DNA of 64,000 nt, from positions 30,602,391 to 30,666,390 of the forward strand of contig CM032126.1 in assembly GCA_018894105.1 (NCBI GenBank), read 5' to 3'. The translations under genes were made by a program, and so were the position numbers. Each line of letters begins with the position of its first letter. Position 1 is the stretch's first letter. This document shows, piece by piece, positions 36,581-47,813 of this stretch. The DNA is from Jacaranda mimosifolia (Eukaryota; Streptophyta; Magnoliopsida; Lamiales; Bignoniaceae). The notes under the pieces were generated by a model. That model was given only the letters and a program-made list of their open reading frames with translations. It searched no databases and had not been told where the DNA came from.

Positions 36581-36593
36581 TGGTGCCGGAGCC
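36581..36593 (+). other. Primer-binding site of Copia element 2
   Basis: TGGTGCCGGAGCC directly abuts the 5' LTR. It is a variant of the plant Copia site TGGTATCAGAGC. Confidence 0.65.
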
Positions 36594-36628
36594 AAGTTCT
36601 CTTGCAAAGAAATTCTTATTTTGCAATA

Positions 36629-37610
36629 TGCAGTTGTTCAACTGGGGAAGTAGTGCTAACACATATAATGGTGTTGAGAAACTTGTAGGCACAACTACAA
36701 GTAATGAAAAATGTGTATGGAAGCTTATCTTCAAGGTCAAGACTTGTGGGAAATAGTAGTTGGTTCTGATTCAAAGATTCTAGCCGACACTCCTGATAAA
36801 GCTGAACCACGAAGGAAATGGAAGATCAAATGCAGCAAGGCTTTGTTTGCTTTGAGGACATCGATTAGCAAAGAGCTCATTGATCATGTTCGTGATGTTG
36901 GTTCACCAAAGCAAGTCTGGGATATTCTTGAAAGGCTATTTTCCAAGAAGAAGACAACAAGGCTACAGTTCTTGGAAAATGAATTAGCAATGATGATGCA
37001 AGGAGGTATGTCAATTTCAGATTATTTCTTGCGGGTAAAAAATATTTGTGTTGAGATTTCGAATTAGATGTGGATGAGAAGATTAGCGAAGCTCGTTTAA
37101 GAAGATTTCTCATCGGGGTTTAAATAAAGAGTATACACCTTTTGTTACTTCCATTCAAGGATGGGCAAATCAACCATCAGTTGAAGAATTGGAGAATTTG
37201 TTGTCAAATCAAGAAGCTTTGGCTAAACAAATGGCCAAAAATTTCAACTCTGAACATGAGGTTGTTCTCTTTTCAAAAAAAAGGTCAAATGAAAGTGATC
37301 TAGATAAAGGAAATTCTAGGAGGAACGCTATTGGTGAAAGTGCACAAGGTAACAAATCTATAAAGTGTTATAGATGTGGGAAACCTGGACATATCAAGAG
37401 AAAATGTCGTGTGAAAATCTCCAAAGCAAATGCTTGCAAGGATGAAAAGGCTGACCAACCCAACTGGGAGCAATGTTTCACAATCAAAGCAGTTGAAGGA
37501 GGGAATAATACTGTTCTTAAATCAAAATCTCACATCAATTATGTTGATTTCAAGGATGAATGGATCATTTATTCTAGTTGTTCACATCACGTAACAAGGG
37601 ATGATTAATT
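36629..37610 (+). pseudogene. Copia element 2 gag and protease relic
   Basis: The gag domain is readable from about 36629 (NTYNGVEKLVGT, then after a frame change MCMEAYLQGQDLWEIV and FLENELAMMMQ), with stops at 37065 and 37122. A CCHC zinc knuckle (CYRCGKPGHIKRKC) lies at about 37366-37407. A protease active-site remnant follows (WIIYSSCSHHVTRDD, about 37561-37605), where Copia proteases normally read DSGCSHH; here the catalytic Asp is lost. Confidence 0.85.
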
Positions 37611-37639
37611 ACTTTCCAAGCTATGACAACATAATGGAG

Positions 37640-38450
37640 AACGAGTTATTATTACAACTGACAATTCTACTTATCATGTAATGAAGGAAGGTGTTTGTGA
37701 GGATTGATGCTGATTTCATGCTAAATGATGTCTATCATGTTCCAAGTTTGAAGAAAAATTTAGTTTTAGTTTCTCAAATTACTAATTCTAGAAAATACGT
37801 TTTGTTTGGTCATAATGATGTGAAGGTGCTTGATAATATGAAAAATGTGGTAGTTGATGTTGTTCTTTCTAGTAAAAAGAAAGGATCTTTATTTGCCACA
37901 TTAGCAGGTGAGGCATATGTAAAGAAAACAAGTCAGTCTGATAGTGCAGCAATATGGCATGCTCGATTAGGACATTTAGGCTATCAAAAGCTACAACAAG
38001 TCTCCTACAAGAAATTGTTAGATGGGTTACCAACTCTGAAAAATGTATTCGAAAATGTAATTTGCCAAGGCTGCCAATATGAGAAATCACATCGTTTACC
38101 TTTTAAAAGCTCATCTAACTGTAGATCAAGTCCTTTTGAACTAGTGCACACGGATCTAATGGACCAATAAGGACAACAAGTTATAGTGGTCATCATTATG
38201 CAATTGTTATTGGTAGATGACTATTCCAGGTTCACTTGGGTGTACTTTCTAAAAGAGGAAAATGAAGCACTCTCTAAGTTCATTGAATTCAACAATGTTG
38301 TAGAGAAGGAGTTTGGGCAAAAAATAAAGTGCTTAAGGAGCGATAATGGTGGTGAATTTATGTCAATTGATTTCTTTCAATATTGTGAGAAAAATGACGT
38401 TATACGACAAATGACATGTTTCAACACCCCACAACAAAATAGGTAGCAAA
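37640..38450 (+). pseudogene. Copia element 2 integrase relic
   Basis: GAG-pre-integrase (IWHARLGHLGYQKLQQ, about 37950) with the zinc-binding CQGCQYEKSHRLPF, then the core motifs HTDLMD (about 38147), VDDYSRFTWVYFLK (about 38211) and RSDNGGEFMS (about 38336). A stop follows HTDLMDQ and the frame changes near 38190, so the first catalytic Asp and the rest are no longer in one frame. Confidence 0.85.
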
Positions 38451-39079
38451 GAGGAAGTTAGCATATCTCGCCTCGACAAGCCTTTCATGATCACATGATA
38501 AGAACCTTCCTCAGGATCTTTGGGCAGAAGCATTTCAATGTGCGTGCCATGTGATTAATCGTTTACCTCCATGGCTAAGTAAATAAAAGGCTCCTTTTGA
38601 ATTGTTGTATGATCTCAAGCCTAATGTTTGTTATTTTTGAGTATTTGGTTCTATTTACTATGTTCATGTTCCTAAACTTAATAGAACCAAACTTGACCCG
38701 AAAGCAAAGAAATGTATTTTTGTTGGCTATAACTCATGCAGGAAAGGTTGGAAGTGTATGGATCCAGAAACTAAGAAGTTTGTCACTTCTAGAGATGTAA
38801 TATTTGATGAGGTGTTATCTTGATATGCAGCCCAGAAATCAATTTTAAAGAATGTTGCACTCGATGATCATCAAGATGATTTGCTGATGTTTCCTAAAAA
38901 TGATGCACAAACAAGTGATGAATCTCAAGATCTAAGGATGGAGGCTTCAAGCTCAGAAAATGGCGAGCAAAAACTTAGAAAATCATTAAGGGAGAGAAAG
39001 CAACAGGATAATCTCAAAGACTATGAAGTGTAGCTAAATCCTTGCATTGTTGTAACTTCATTTTTTTTGTTGGAGGATC

Positions 39080-40600
39080 AGATAAAGATGAACTAGCATG
39101 CTATGAAGAAGTTGAGGGTTGTCAAGAATGGAAAACATCAATGCAAGAAGAAATTGAAGCCTTACATAAGAATGATACATGGGAACTTGTACCAAAACCA
39201 AAAAATTGCAAACTAATCACTTGCAAATGGGTCTACTGATTCAAAAAGAAATCACATGACACAATTGACAGATGTAAAGCTCATCTCATTGCTCGTAGTT
39301 TTTCTCAAAGTTATGGGCATGACTATGAGGACACTTTCAGTCTAGTAGCAAAAATGATAATTGTAAGATCAATTTTCTTAGCTACTTTTAGAAGTTGGAA
39401 GCTATGGCAACTTGACGTAAAAAATGCATTTCTTTATGGTGAATTGGATCATGAAGTGCTAATGGAATAGCCACAAGGGTTCATTTCCAAATAGTTTCCC
39501 AATCATGTTTGCTGGTTGAAAAGGGCATTGTACGGCCTCAAACAAGCACCACGTGCTTGGTATGGTAAAGTTGCCACAACATATTCTAGTTTGCTTGTAA
39601 AATTAGAATAAAAAATCCACTTGTTGGTCTTGTTATATGTGGATAACATGATAATTACTGGAAGTGATGAAGCAGAAATTTCTCACTTGAGAAAAGATTT
39701 GTCAATTCAATTTGAAATGAAAAATTTAGGTGAGGTTGAATACTTTCTTGGTGTAGAAGTGAATAGAACAGACCAGGGGTATTTTATATCTCAAAGAAGA
39801 TATACGAAGATTTTATTGCATTGTTTTGGCATGGGGGAGTCAAAAGAAATGGCAACTCCTATGGAGCTGAATCATAAGGTGAAGAAAAAGGAAGGGAAGT
39901 TGTTAAAAGATGCCAAATCATTTTGACAACTTGTCGACAGTTTAATTTACTTAACAATCACAATTCACGAGACCAGGAAAGTGCATTCTCTATTGGAGTT
40001 GTCTCTCAATTTATGCAAAACCCAAGAACTCCTCAATTAGATGCTACAAAAAGAATTCTACAATATATAAAAGGGTCTATTGATTATGGTCTCTATTACA
40101 AGAAAGAGGATGATTTTTTTATTGCAAGGATTTACTGATGCAGTTGGACAGGTGACGCAGGTGATCGTCCTTCAACTTCTAGGTATTGCTTTAATATTAG
40201 TTCTGCTGCTGTTTCTTGGTGTATTAAGAAACAATCAACTGTTGCTTTATCCAGTACTGAAGTTGAATACATAGCAGCAACAATGGCAGCATAGGAATGC
40301 ATTTGCTTGAAATGTTTGATAGGAGATATTTTTGGCAAGGTGGATTATGTTGTACAGATTCAATGTGACAATAAGAGTGCTAGCAAACTTGCTTCCAATC
40401 TAGTTTTTAATGGGTGAACAAAAGATATTGAAGTTCATCATCATTTTATTCAAGAGAAAGTGCCGAATCAGGAAATTAAGTTGAAATGGGTCAATACCAG
40501 TAATCAAGTAGCATATATATTTAGAAAGGCTTTAGCTAAGCCTGATTTTGAGAAATTTAGAGCTGCACTTGGAGTGATTGATAGTAAATATGCACTAACG
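39080..40600 (+). pseudogene. Copia element 2 reverse transcriptase and RNase H relic
   Basis: Copia reverse transcriptase motifs: EWKTSMQEEIEALHKNDTWELV (about 39128-39190), WQLDVKNAFLYGELDHEV (about 39408), LYGLKQAPRAWY (about 39534), then LLYVDNMIITG (about 39626). The catalytic YVDD reads YVDN (GAT AAC at 39641-39646), so even an unbroken copy would be inactive. The RNase H region is readable around 40110-40600 in several frames. Many stops. Confidence 0.9.
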
Positions 40601-40605
40601 GGGAG

Positions 40606-40890
40606 TGTTACAAATTAGTGCATATTTACTGCCTTGCCTTTAGTTGTTTATTCTTTTGCTGTCATTTGGTTGATTAAGTCAAAGTTTTTTGTTGCTATTT
40701 TCCTAGGATAGATAAGACCATATCTTCTATTTCTATTTCTTAGGAAACTAGTTAGTTTTTAGTATATAAATTCAAATATGATGTAATTTCCTTTCCAGGC
40801 TTTCAATAAAAAGTATTTTAGTCTATTCTCCAACTATTTGCTTCCTCTCATTGTTTCAATAACAATTTTCTGGTTCCCTTTTTTATTTTA
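40606..40890 (+). repeat. 3' LTR of Copia element 2
   Basis: 285 bases, the partner of 36297-36580. One extra base (CCTCTC against CTCTC) explains the length difference. It is followed by the CATAA duplication. Confidence 0.9.
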
Positions 40891-40895
40891 CATAA
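40891..40895 (+). repeat. Target-site duplication CATAA (right copy)
   Basis: Matches 36292-36296. Confidence 0.85.
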
Positions 40896-41023
40896 TCTAG
40901 GATTAATCGTAATAAATACTAGACCACTTATCAATCTTGGACTCCAAATATACTAACCAAACGTCCAATTAACTTGGATTATGTATCTATCATTCACAAT
41001 TCTTAAAAGCAAATGAGGCCTTA

Positions 41024-42340
41024 AGGAATTATTTGTCGCCCACTAGTGCATCAAAATATTTTGACGAACAATTTCTCAAGACACAATAGTTCTCTTCACA
41101 GCTAAAGCCGGCACTCCAATTGAATATTGTGACTTTCGAACCTTACTAACTAAAAACTCCTTCAATAGAAATTTTAGTGCAGTGTGTGCTTTATAGCGAT
41201 CACACAGATGCTATGTGTACTCTTTTTCAGCTTATTTTTCTTACTTCTGATGCATCCTATTTATAGTTATGCAATACAACTTATCTCACGAGACATGATT
41301 CTTTATTGAAAACCATAATTCTTCTTAAGGACATAGTTAAAGGATAAAACTATAAGATACAACCATTTAACTGAGTTAGCAGCTCCACTCAAAAGTTAAG
41401 AGTTCAAAAGTCACAGCTCAACTTTTGACCTAACCTTTATATATAGATGTATTAATTGGACAAATTACAATAATAATTTTAAAAAAAAAATCTTTATTTG
41501 ACACTCCGGCAATTTTTTTCTTTTTCAACATGAAATAAACTCATTTTATTCATTATGATGTCCTTATTTATTTTCACTTTAAGTTTAATTATTCAATTTT
41601 AGAATATAAAAATCCTAAGAGCATGTCCTTAATGAGATAAATTCTTTGATGTGAATTACATTATATTTTGATTTATGAAATGCCTTTTATACTAAAATTG
41701 GTGGTTAACATATGCCAAAATCTCACAGAATAATACTCTGATTTTAGTTTGTTATAAGTTTTTCTTCTTTTAGTGAAAGAATTAACTTTAATTGGATAAT
41801 TAATTACAGTACAAAATAGGCTGAAGAAGAACACAAACATCAAGACTTTGTGAATTAATATATCATGCAATTGATATAATTATTTTTATAATCTTGTTAT
41901 TATTGACTTATTGCATTTGAATTCAAAATGTTTCTTTTTTATCCCTAAAAATGATATTAATATTTTAAAATTTGAGATTTCCAACTTAAGAGCATAACAT
42001 GTCGTTGCCTTTCATTGCATTTTTAAAAGTTAAAGTTGAACAGTATAAGTTTTATTTTCTTAAATTTTATATCACTACAAACATTCCTTTTCTTTTGGTA
42101 ATATATTGCAACAAAAAATGAGTTAGAAAAGAATTAAGACAATATTTTTAATTATAGGCACTTAGTTCCTTCCACTAAGTTTTGCCTATTGATATTATAT
42201 TTCCGAGGATTTCAGGTGTTTAAATAAAAAATAAATTTGATGTGATAAAAAGAAAATTGCTAAGTTATCATGAATTAGACCATTCGTAATTTTATAACAA
42301 TATTATCAAATCAAAAAGATCCCTCTCATTGACTTGTAAT
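41024..42340. other. Intergenic AT-rich DNA
   Basis: No gene, RNA or defined element was recognised in this stretch. Confidence 0.6.
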
Positions 42341-42984
42341 AGTTAGGAGTGTAAATAAAATGAGACGATTTGCGAATGGTTCGAGTTCAATTTAATAAAA
42401 TCTTGTATTCGGTTCAATCTTTTTAAGTCGGAGCCCGAGACGAACCGAGCCCGAGCTCTTTAGTCAAACAAACCGAGCTGAGCTCAATCGCATTCAACTC
42501 AAAAAACTCTCGAGCCTAGACTAGCTTTTTTATTTTATATATATACATATATAGTTATAATCTAAGCCCATATAATAAAATCCATAAAGATAAGTAAATA
42601 ATAACACAACAGCAGCAGCAGCAGCACAACAGCAACACCGACGACGATGACGACGACGACAACAACAACAACAACAATAATAATAATAATAATAATTTTT
42701 ATTTTTAGGAAAATATATAACAAAATTATTTAAAAAATTTATAATTATAGATTTTATTTTGAGCCTAAATAAGCTCATTCGAGCTTATATGAATTGAACT
42801 CTTTTACTTTTCTATGACAAGCCTTATTAAGTGGAGCTCGATAAGGCGCGCCGAGCCTTTGTCTATTCCAACGAGCGAGCTTGAGCTCCGCTCTTTAGGC
42901 TTGATTAACTTGCGAATTAATAGATGAGTCGATCTTGAGCCTGCTAGATTCGGACTCACCTCGCCTCGGCTCCTTACACCCCTA
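42341..42984. mobile_element. Non-autonomous hAT element (hAT MITE)
   Basis: The left end TTAGGAGTGTAA (from about 42343) and the reverse complement of the right end TAGGGGTGTAAGG pair. The flanks CTTGTAAT (42333-42340) and CTTGTAGT (42985-42992) form an 8-bp duplication with one mismatch, as expected for hAT. Inside are GAGCCCGAG/GAGCTCGAG-type subterminal repeats and a long trinucleotide microsatellite. No transposase is encoded. Confidence 0.75.
42608..42696. repeat. Compound trinucleotide microsatellite CAG-GAC-ACA-ATA
   Basis: Consecutive runs of CAG, then GAC/GAT, then ACA and finally AAT units, each pure or nearly so, over about 90 bases. The order follows single-base changes from one unit to the next. 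It lies within the hAT MITE. Confidence 0.9.
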
Positions 42985-43014
42985 CTTGTAGTAACTGGGC
43001 CAAGAAAGATGTTT

Positions 43015-45449
43015 AGGGCCGTTTGGTTTTATTTTCAGAGCCCTTTCCAATTTTCATGCATTTTAAAAATTATCAAATAGTTATGGTTTGAAAATAAAAA
43101 TTAAATTGTATTTGAATGTTTTGTTAAAAAGTAATGATTAGAGCAAATATATGGTTGAAAAGTTAGTTGTTTTATATTATTTTATGTTTTAAAAAGATTT
43201 ATTTTTTAAAATATCTATTTTATTAATTTAAAATAATAGTTGGTACTTAATGTCAAATCAAATTTGAATTTAATTAATCTAATATGATGGGTGTCGAATC
43301 CAACAAAAATAAAATCCTACTCTAAAGATATGATTTGTAATTAGTGGTGAGTAGGATCATATTCCACAGGAACTGGTAAATTTTATTTCTTTCAAACTTA
43401 TTAATAAAATAGAAAATAAGGGGAATTTTTATGAAACGAAAGAATTAGAATTTTAAAACTAAAATAAATCAAATAAGAAATCAATAAGAATAGAATCTAG
43501 CCTAAGGTAAAATCTCAGTTTGATTCACAAATTTGATCATCGATGCAAAGATAAATTTCTCATTCTTAAATAGGTTGGTTATAGTTACTCGGGACGCCTT
43601 AATAACCAATCTCTCCTTACTATCTCGATAACAAAGAGAAGCTTGTTAATTATTTTTCTTGCCAATAAACAACCCTAAAGAAACACTCCTAGGATTTAAT
43701 TTATTAAGATCTCATTTGCTTGATTTGATATTATATGATAGATACACAATCCAACTCAATTTCAATGTTTGGTTCATTTTTAGAAGCCTTTGATACAGTT
43801 GGGGCTCGGCACGCATTTGAGGCCAAACTTGGCTTGTGTATGAAGGCATTAAGATGCGACGTGTTTTCCAACCTATGTCAGAAATAAATTATAGTTTATC
43901 ATATAGGATAATCATGTCAAGCAAACAATCAAAGTTGGATATCAAGTTATTTAAAATATCCAAACAAACATTAGATAGGATACACAATAACCAACTATTT
44001 ATTCTAGTCATACATATCATACTTAATCCAAACACGTCAAGCAAACTAGCTCTAATATTATTATAAACTAGAGAGACCCAACCCTAGCCAACAAACACAC
44101 ACAAGCGAAGTTTATTTAGACTAGATTATTTATCCACATAATATAAATTATGCATATCCCTACACATAACTACATTATTTGCCACAAGCATTAGAACAAT
44201 TAAACAATTACAAATTTAATGTTCTAATTGATAGAACGAATATTTTAAGCTATCAAATTCGGAACCTAAATTCAATAAACCTGAATATTCGTAATGAAAA
44301 TAGAAGATAAATAAATACTCAAGAAATAAAAAATATGAATCAAATTATTTAGATCTCACAAATAGTAAAGAACTCAAACTTCGATAATCCCTTAGGCTAG
44401 AACAAGAGTTTAGCAACTCATGCTTGAGAGAAAAATGCGGGAAAATAAAATATGTTGAATGAAAGATATCCAAAAGATTCCTATGAAAGATTCCTAATTT
44501 CCTATAAATAGCCTACTACTCCTAATATAATCGGAAAACTAATTAAGAGTCCTACTAGAATAGAGAAACTTAAATTCTCCTAATTAAAGAAATAAAGTTA
44601 CAGAAATTGAAATATTCCAAAAATATACAATTGCCAAAAGAGGTTGAGTAGTTCCTAGTTAAATTTGCATAGAGTCTTGGGAAGCAAGATACGTTCGCAC
44701 TTGAATTATTTTCTTCTTCCATTCCTCATCTCCTTGAGAATGAGAATGAGATTTTTTGCTCCAAGCATGTCAAATACTTGATTTTCAACTGCATTTAGCT
44801 CGAATTTTCAATTTGCTTCATAAAATATAAAATGAAAATTAAAATTCAATAATTAAGCATTTTTATTATTAACCTTCAGGAAAAATTACATGAATTAAAT
44901 GACAAATATGCAACTTAACATAATAGTAGGATAATAGAGTGATTTAGAAAAAAATTGAAATAAAAATAGGAATATTTTTTTTGAGTGAAATGAATAAAAA
45001 ATGATAGTTTTTAATTTTCAAATAGTAATCAAAATGAGAAGGGATTTTGAAAACTAATTTGTTTTCATTGTTAAATTCATTTTCAGTTTTCATTACTTTA
45101 AAATTAAAAATCACTACTTTATATCTATTTTCATTCAAAATATTCATTTTTTTACTTTTCAAATTATTTTTAAGCCTACCATATAATCCTACTACCACTT
45201 TAATCAAATTCAAATTTGATTTCACATAAAGCACTCACATTCACTTTAAAATCAATAAAAAAATATATGTAATTTTAAAAAAGAAATCTTTGTAAGCATA
45301 AAAAAGTAAATTAATCTACTTTTCAACCATATACCTACTCATATCATTACTTTCTAAAATTTCGCCCAAATATATTTTTATTTGTATTTTTAATTCATAA
45401 CTAACTTTCCAACTTTTAAAAATTACTCTGGAAATAAAACCAAACAAGC
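43015..45449. mobile_element. Foldback (inverted dimer) MITE related to the intronic Tourist element
   Basis: The outer ends GGGCCGTTTGGTTTTATTTTC (43015) and GCTTGTTTGGTTTTATTTCC (reverse complement of the right end) pair, with TTA before the left end. The left arm (43015-43284 plus 44926 to about 45055) is the inverted copy of the right arm (about 45056-45449). Both arms are related to the MITE at 29909-30331. The left arm is interrupted by an LTR-like insertion flanked by TAATA. The right end is degenerate and its three-base duplication is not exact. Confidence 0.65.
43285..44920. mobile_element. Probable solo LTR or short non-autonomous LTR element
   Basis: It begins TGATGGGTGTCGAATCC and ends CAACTTAACA, with TAATA directly on both sides (43280-43284 and 44921-44925). 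TG...CA ends with a 5-bp duplication are the signature of LTR retrotransposons. No gag or pol motifs were recognised in the 1.64 kb, so a long solo LTR is the simplest reading. A shorter insertion with CATTTGCTTGAT-type ends may lie inside (about 43709-44047). Confidence 0.55.
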
Positions 45450-46814
45450 TAAACAACTAGGCCCATGCACAAAGTTGACATGTGGTTGATAGATGAAATA
45501 GATCATGTGGACTCCCATCTTTCATTTTCTATATACGAAACCCCCTTAGAATTGATTTCCGACGTTACTAGTGATGTTTGATCAATAGTTGCTCCATAAC
45601 ATGCTCGTCCTCAACATTTAACTCACTCGCTCATATTAGATTGATAGATTCGTTACTCAATTTCTTTAGTGTCTTCAGGAATTGTGCGAGTCGTTTAACT
45701 CAGTAGCTGCCTTAGTTGCAAGGCTTAGTTAGTAGCTCCCCTGGCAACTTCGATCCTTCTCAACTTTTTGCCTGTACACTTTTTTCTTTCTTTTTTTTTT
45801 TTGGTGATAGGGATTATCCCTCATTGACTTATAATTTCTTAATTGATTTACTGACAGTTAATTTACTTATAAAAAAATAAAAGAAAAGACACAAAAATAA
45901 TTCGTTTAAGAAGTTTATAACTTCTTTTCGCACATATTGATATTAATAGATTGATGAAGATCAACAACTCAATTATATGTTAGTATATAACCATGTTAAA
46001 GATGCAAATAAAATGAAACTTTTATATATATTAATGCGGCTAAGGCTCTTGAAAAATTGAATTGAGGTCTACCTCTTTATTTTCATAGTCATGTTAAATC
46101 TTGTTAATATCTGGTTTCAATTTGTTTTAGTTCTCTATAAGAAAAATAAAATAAACTAAGATTTTTTTCTTTCCTTTCTTTATATAAATATCAAAGAGTC
46201 AGCTTAAATTTCTATCTGTATCCAAGAAAAGCACAATAAACACGAGGACGGCAATTTGAATGACCCATGAAAGAAGACAAGGATTAAATTAATTCAATAA
46301 ATCTCTTCTTCTCTCTCTCTTTTTTAATTAATTAAATTATTTGTTATATGAAGAATTGAAATACGTTTCTAGTTAAGTTACCATTTTTTATAAGTTCAAT
46401 TAAATGAAAATTTTAATTAAATGTTTGATGATCAGATTAAATTTTACTTCTAAAATTGATAATAAGCTCAACAACTGGCAAAAGAAAAATCTATTTTAAG
46501 TTATAGCATTACTTAGATGTCTAGAAATTCTATAAATTTAGACTAATTTACTAATAAATCACACTTAATGAATATTATAATCTAACTAGATAAAGATATT
46601 TTTATGCATAAAAAACAATAATTACATTCATACTTTTACATATAATATAGATATAGTCATATAGATAAGAAAGGTCTTACAGGCAAGAACTACGTCCGAC
46701 TCTGAAACATTCTAACGTGCGCGCCACAACTACGATCATCGCTACTTTTTTGTTCGAAAAAAACGTGTCTCGTGGTCCTTTTCTCCGTGACACCAAACAA
46801 AGAGAAAGGGCTAG
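45450..46814. other. Intergenic DNA
   Basis: Mixed sequence without recognisable gene or element. Pyrimidine runs occur near 45780-45805 and 46306-46325. Confidence 0.6.
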
Positions 46815-47813
46815 GAGCCCGTTTGGTTTTATTTTTATTTCCAATTTTCAATTTCATCATTTCTGAAATTTCAAAAGCTAATTATAGTAAATTAGTTGAA
46901 AATATATTTATATTTGGATAGTATATTGAGAAAGTAATGATTATATAGAGTTTAGTAGGTTGTATGTGGAAAGAGATAGTAATAATGAAGAAGAAAGAGA
47001 AGATATATATGATATTGAAGAATGTGTTTTGAAAATTAAAATGAAAATGAAAACAATGTTAAGTGAAACTGCGTAAAAGATTATGTTGAGTGTGCCTTGA
47101 AAGTTAAGCTACAAATGGTGAGTAACGATGAAAACAATGTGGAATCGGGTGAGACAGGATGTTGAAGCACGCCCAGCGCGCATGGTCAGTACACCGTGCG
47201 CTAGGGCGCGAGGGAATCATGCCCAAGCGCAAAATCTAGGCAAAGTCCTCTACGAGGTGCGCTAGAGTGCGAGTAGGTTGTGCCTTGGCACGAAACACAC
47301 TGGAACTAGATTGCGCCCTGGCGCAAGGTTCACTGCAATCTTGCGCTAGGGTGCAAGTTTTGTGCGCCTTGGCGCGAACTATTCTACCTCCCATTTGAGT
47401 TTCACGTGCCGAGACGCGAATCTTGTGGGTCGTTTTGCAATTTACTTTGGGTATTTAAACCTATTTTCTTCCAAGTTATTTAGAATGAATCTTAGAAAAT
47501 ATAGTTTTAAAGTGTCTTAGAGAATTTTCTTAGAATGGAGGTTAGAACGAGGGTATTGGATGTTCTTGTGAGATTCGTGGAACTTAAATTTATACTTGAC
47601 ACTTGATTTGGAATCAATAAATTTATATCATTGTCGGGTGAATTAGGCACATCGTCGAACCGCATTAAATCATGTTGTCTTTTCCATTGAATTGCTTTAT
47701 GAGTATTTTCAATTTTATTGTTTGGTCTTTTTAGGTTATAACAAATAATGTGTTTCATTTTTGAAATAGTAGAAAACGTAAAAATAAGCTTTAAAAATGA
47801 AACCAAACGGCTC
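46815..47813. mobile_element. Tourist-like MITE carrying a nested insertion
   Basis: The left end GAGCCCGTTTGGTTTTATTTT and the reverse complement of the right end, GAGCCGTTTGGTTTCATTTT, pair over about 20 bases. They share the GTTTGGTTT core with the MITE at 29909-30331. A target duplication is not clear. The 1-kb length is explained by the insertion at 47057-47743. Confidence 0.6.
47057..47743 (+). repeat. Probable solo LTR with GC-rich palindromes
   Basis: It starts TGTTAAGTG and ends GGTTATAACA (TGTTA...TAACA), with AACAA and AATAA on the two sides, a 5-bp duplication with one mismatch. It contains a TATA-like GTATTTAAACC near 47450 and an AATAAA near 47617, in LTR order on the plus strand. 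The GC-rich block at 47165-47425 is in its first half. No internal coding region or second LTR was found. Confidence 0.45.

Larger units (their letters stand above)
36297..40890 (+). mobile_element. Ty1/Copia LTR retrotransposon 2, full-length, inactive
   Basis: 4.6 kb with two LTRs (284 and 285 bases) that start TGTTACAAATTAGTGCAT and differ at only about a dozen positions by eye. A primer-binding site (TGGTGCCGGAGCC, 36581) and a polypurine tract (CGGGGAG, up to 40605) are in place, with a CATAA duplication on both sides. The internal order gag, protease, integrase, reverse transcriptase, RNase H is that of Copia. Many stops and frameshifts break it. The similar LTRs point to a younger insertion than the Gypsy element. 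Confidence 0.95.
35830..41020. mobile_element. PIF/Harbinger-type MITE, split by Copia element 2
   Basis: The left end GGACTCATTTACTTAGAAGG and the reverse complement of the right end, GGCCTCATTTGCTTTTAAGA, pair, with TTA on both sides (35827-35829 and 41021-41023). After removing the Copia element and one copy of its duplication, the MITE would be about 590 bases. A relative with the same kind of ends lies at 48204-49138. Confidence 0.65.

Noticed and set aside
42530..42778. Minus-strand frame with runs of Tyr, Cys, Arg and Ala
   Set aside because: It is a translation of the trinucleotide microsatellite.
44944..45234. Overlapping frames on both strands near the foldback centre
   Set aside because: They follow from the inverted repeat and AT-rich composition and have no domain.
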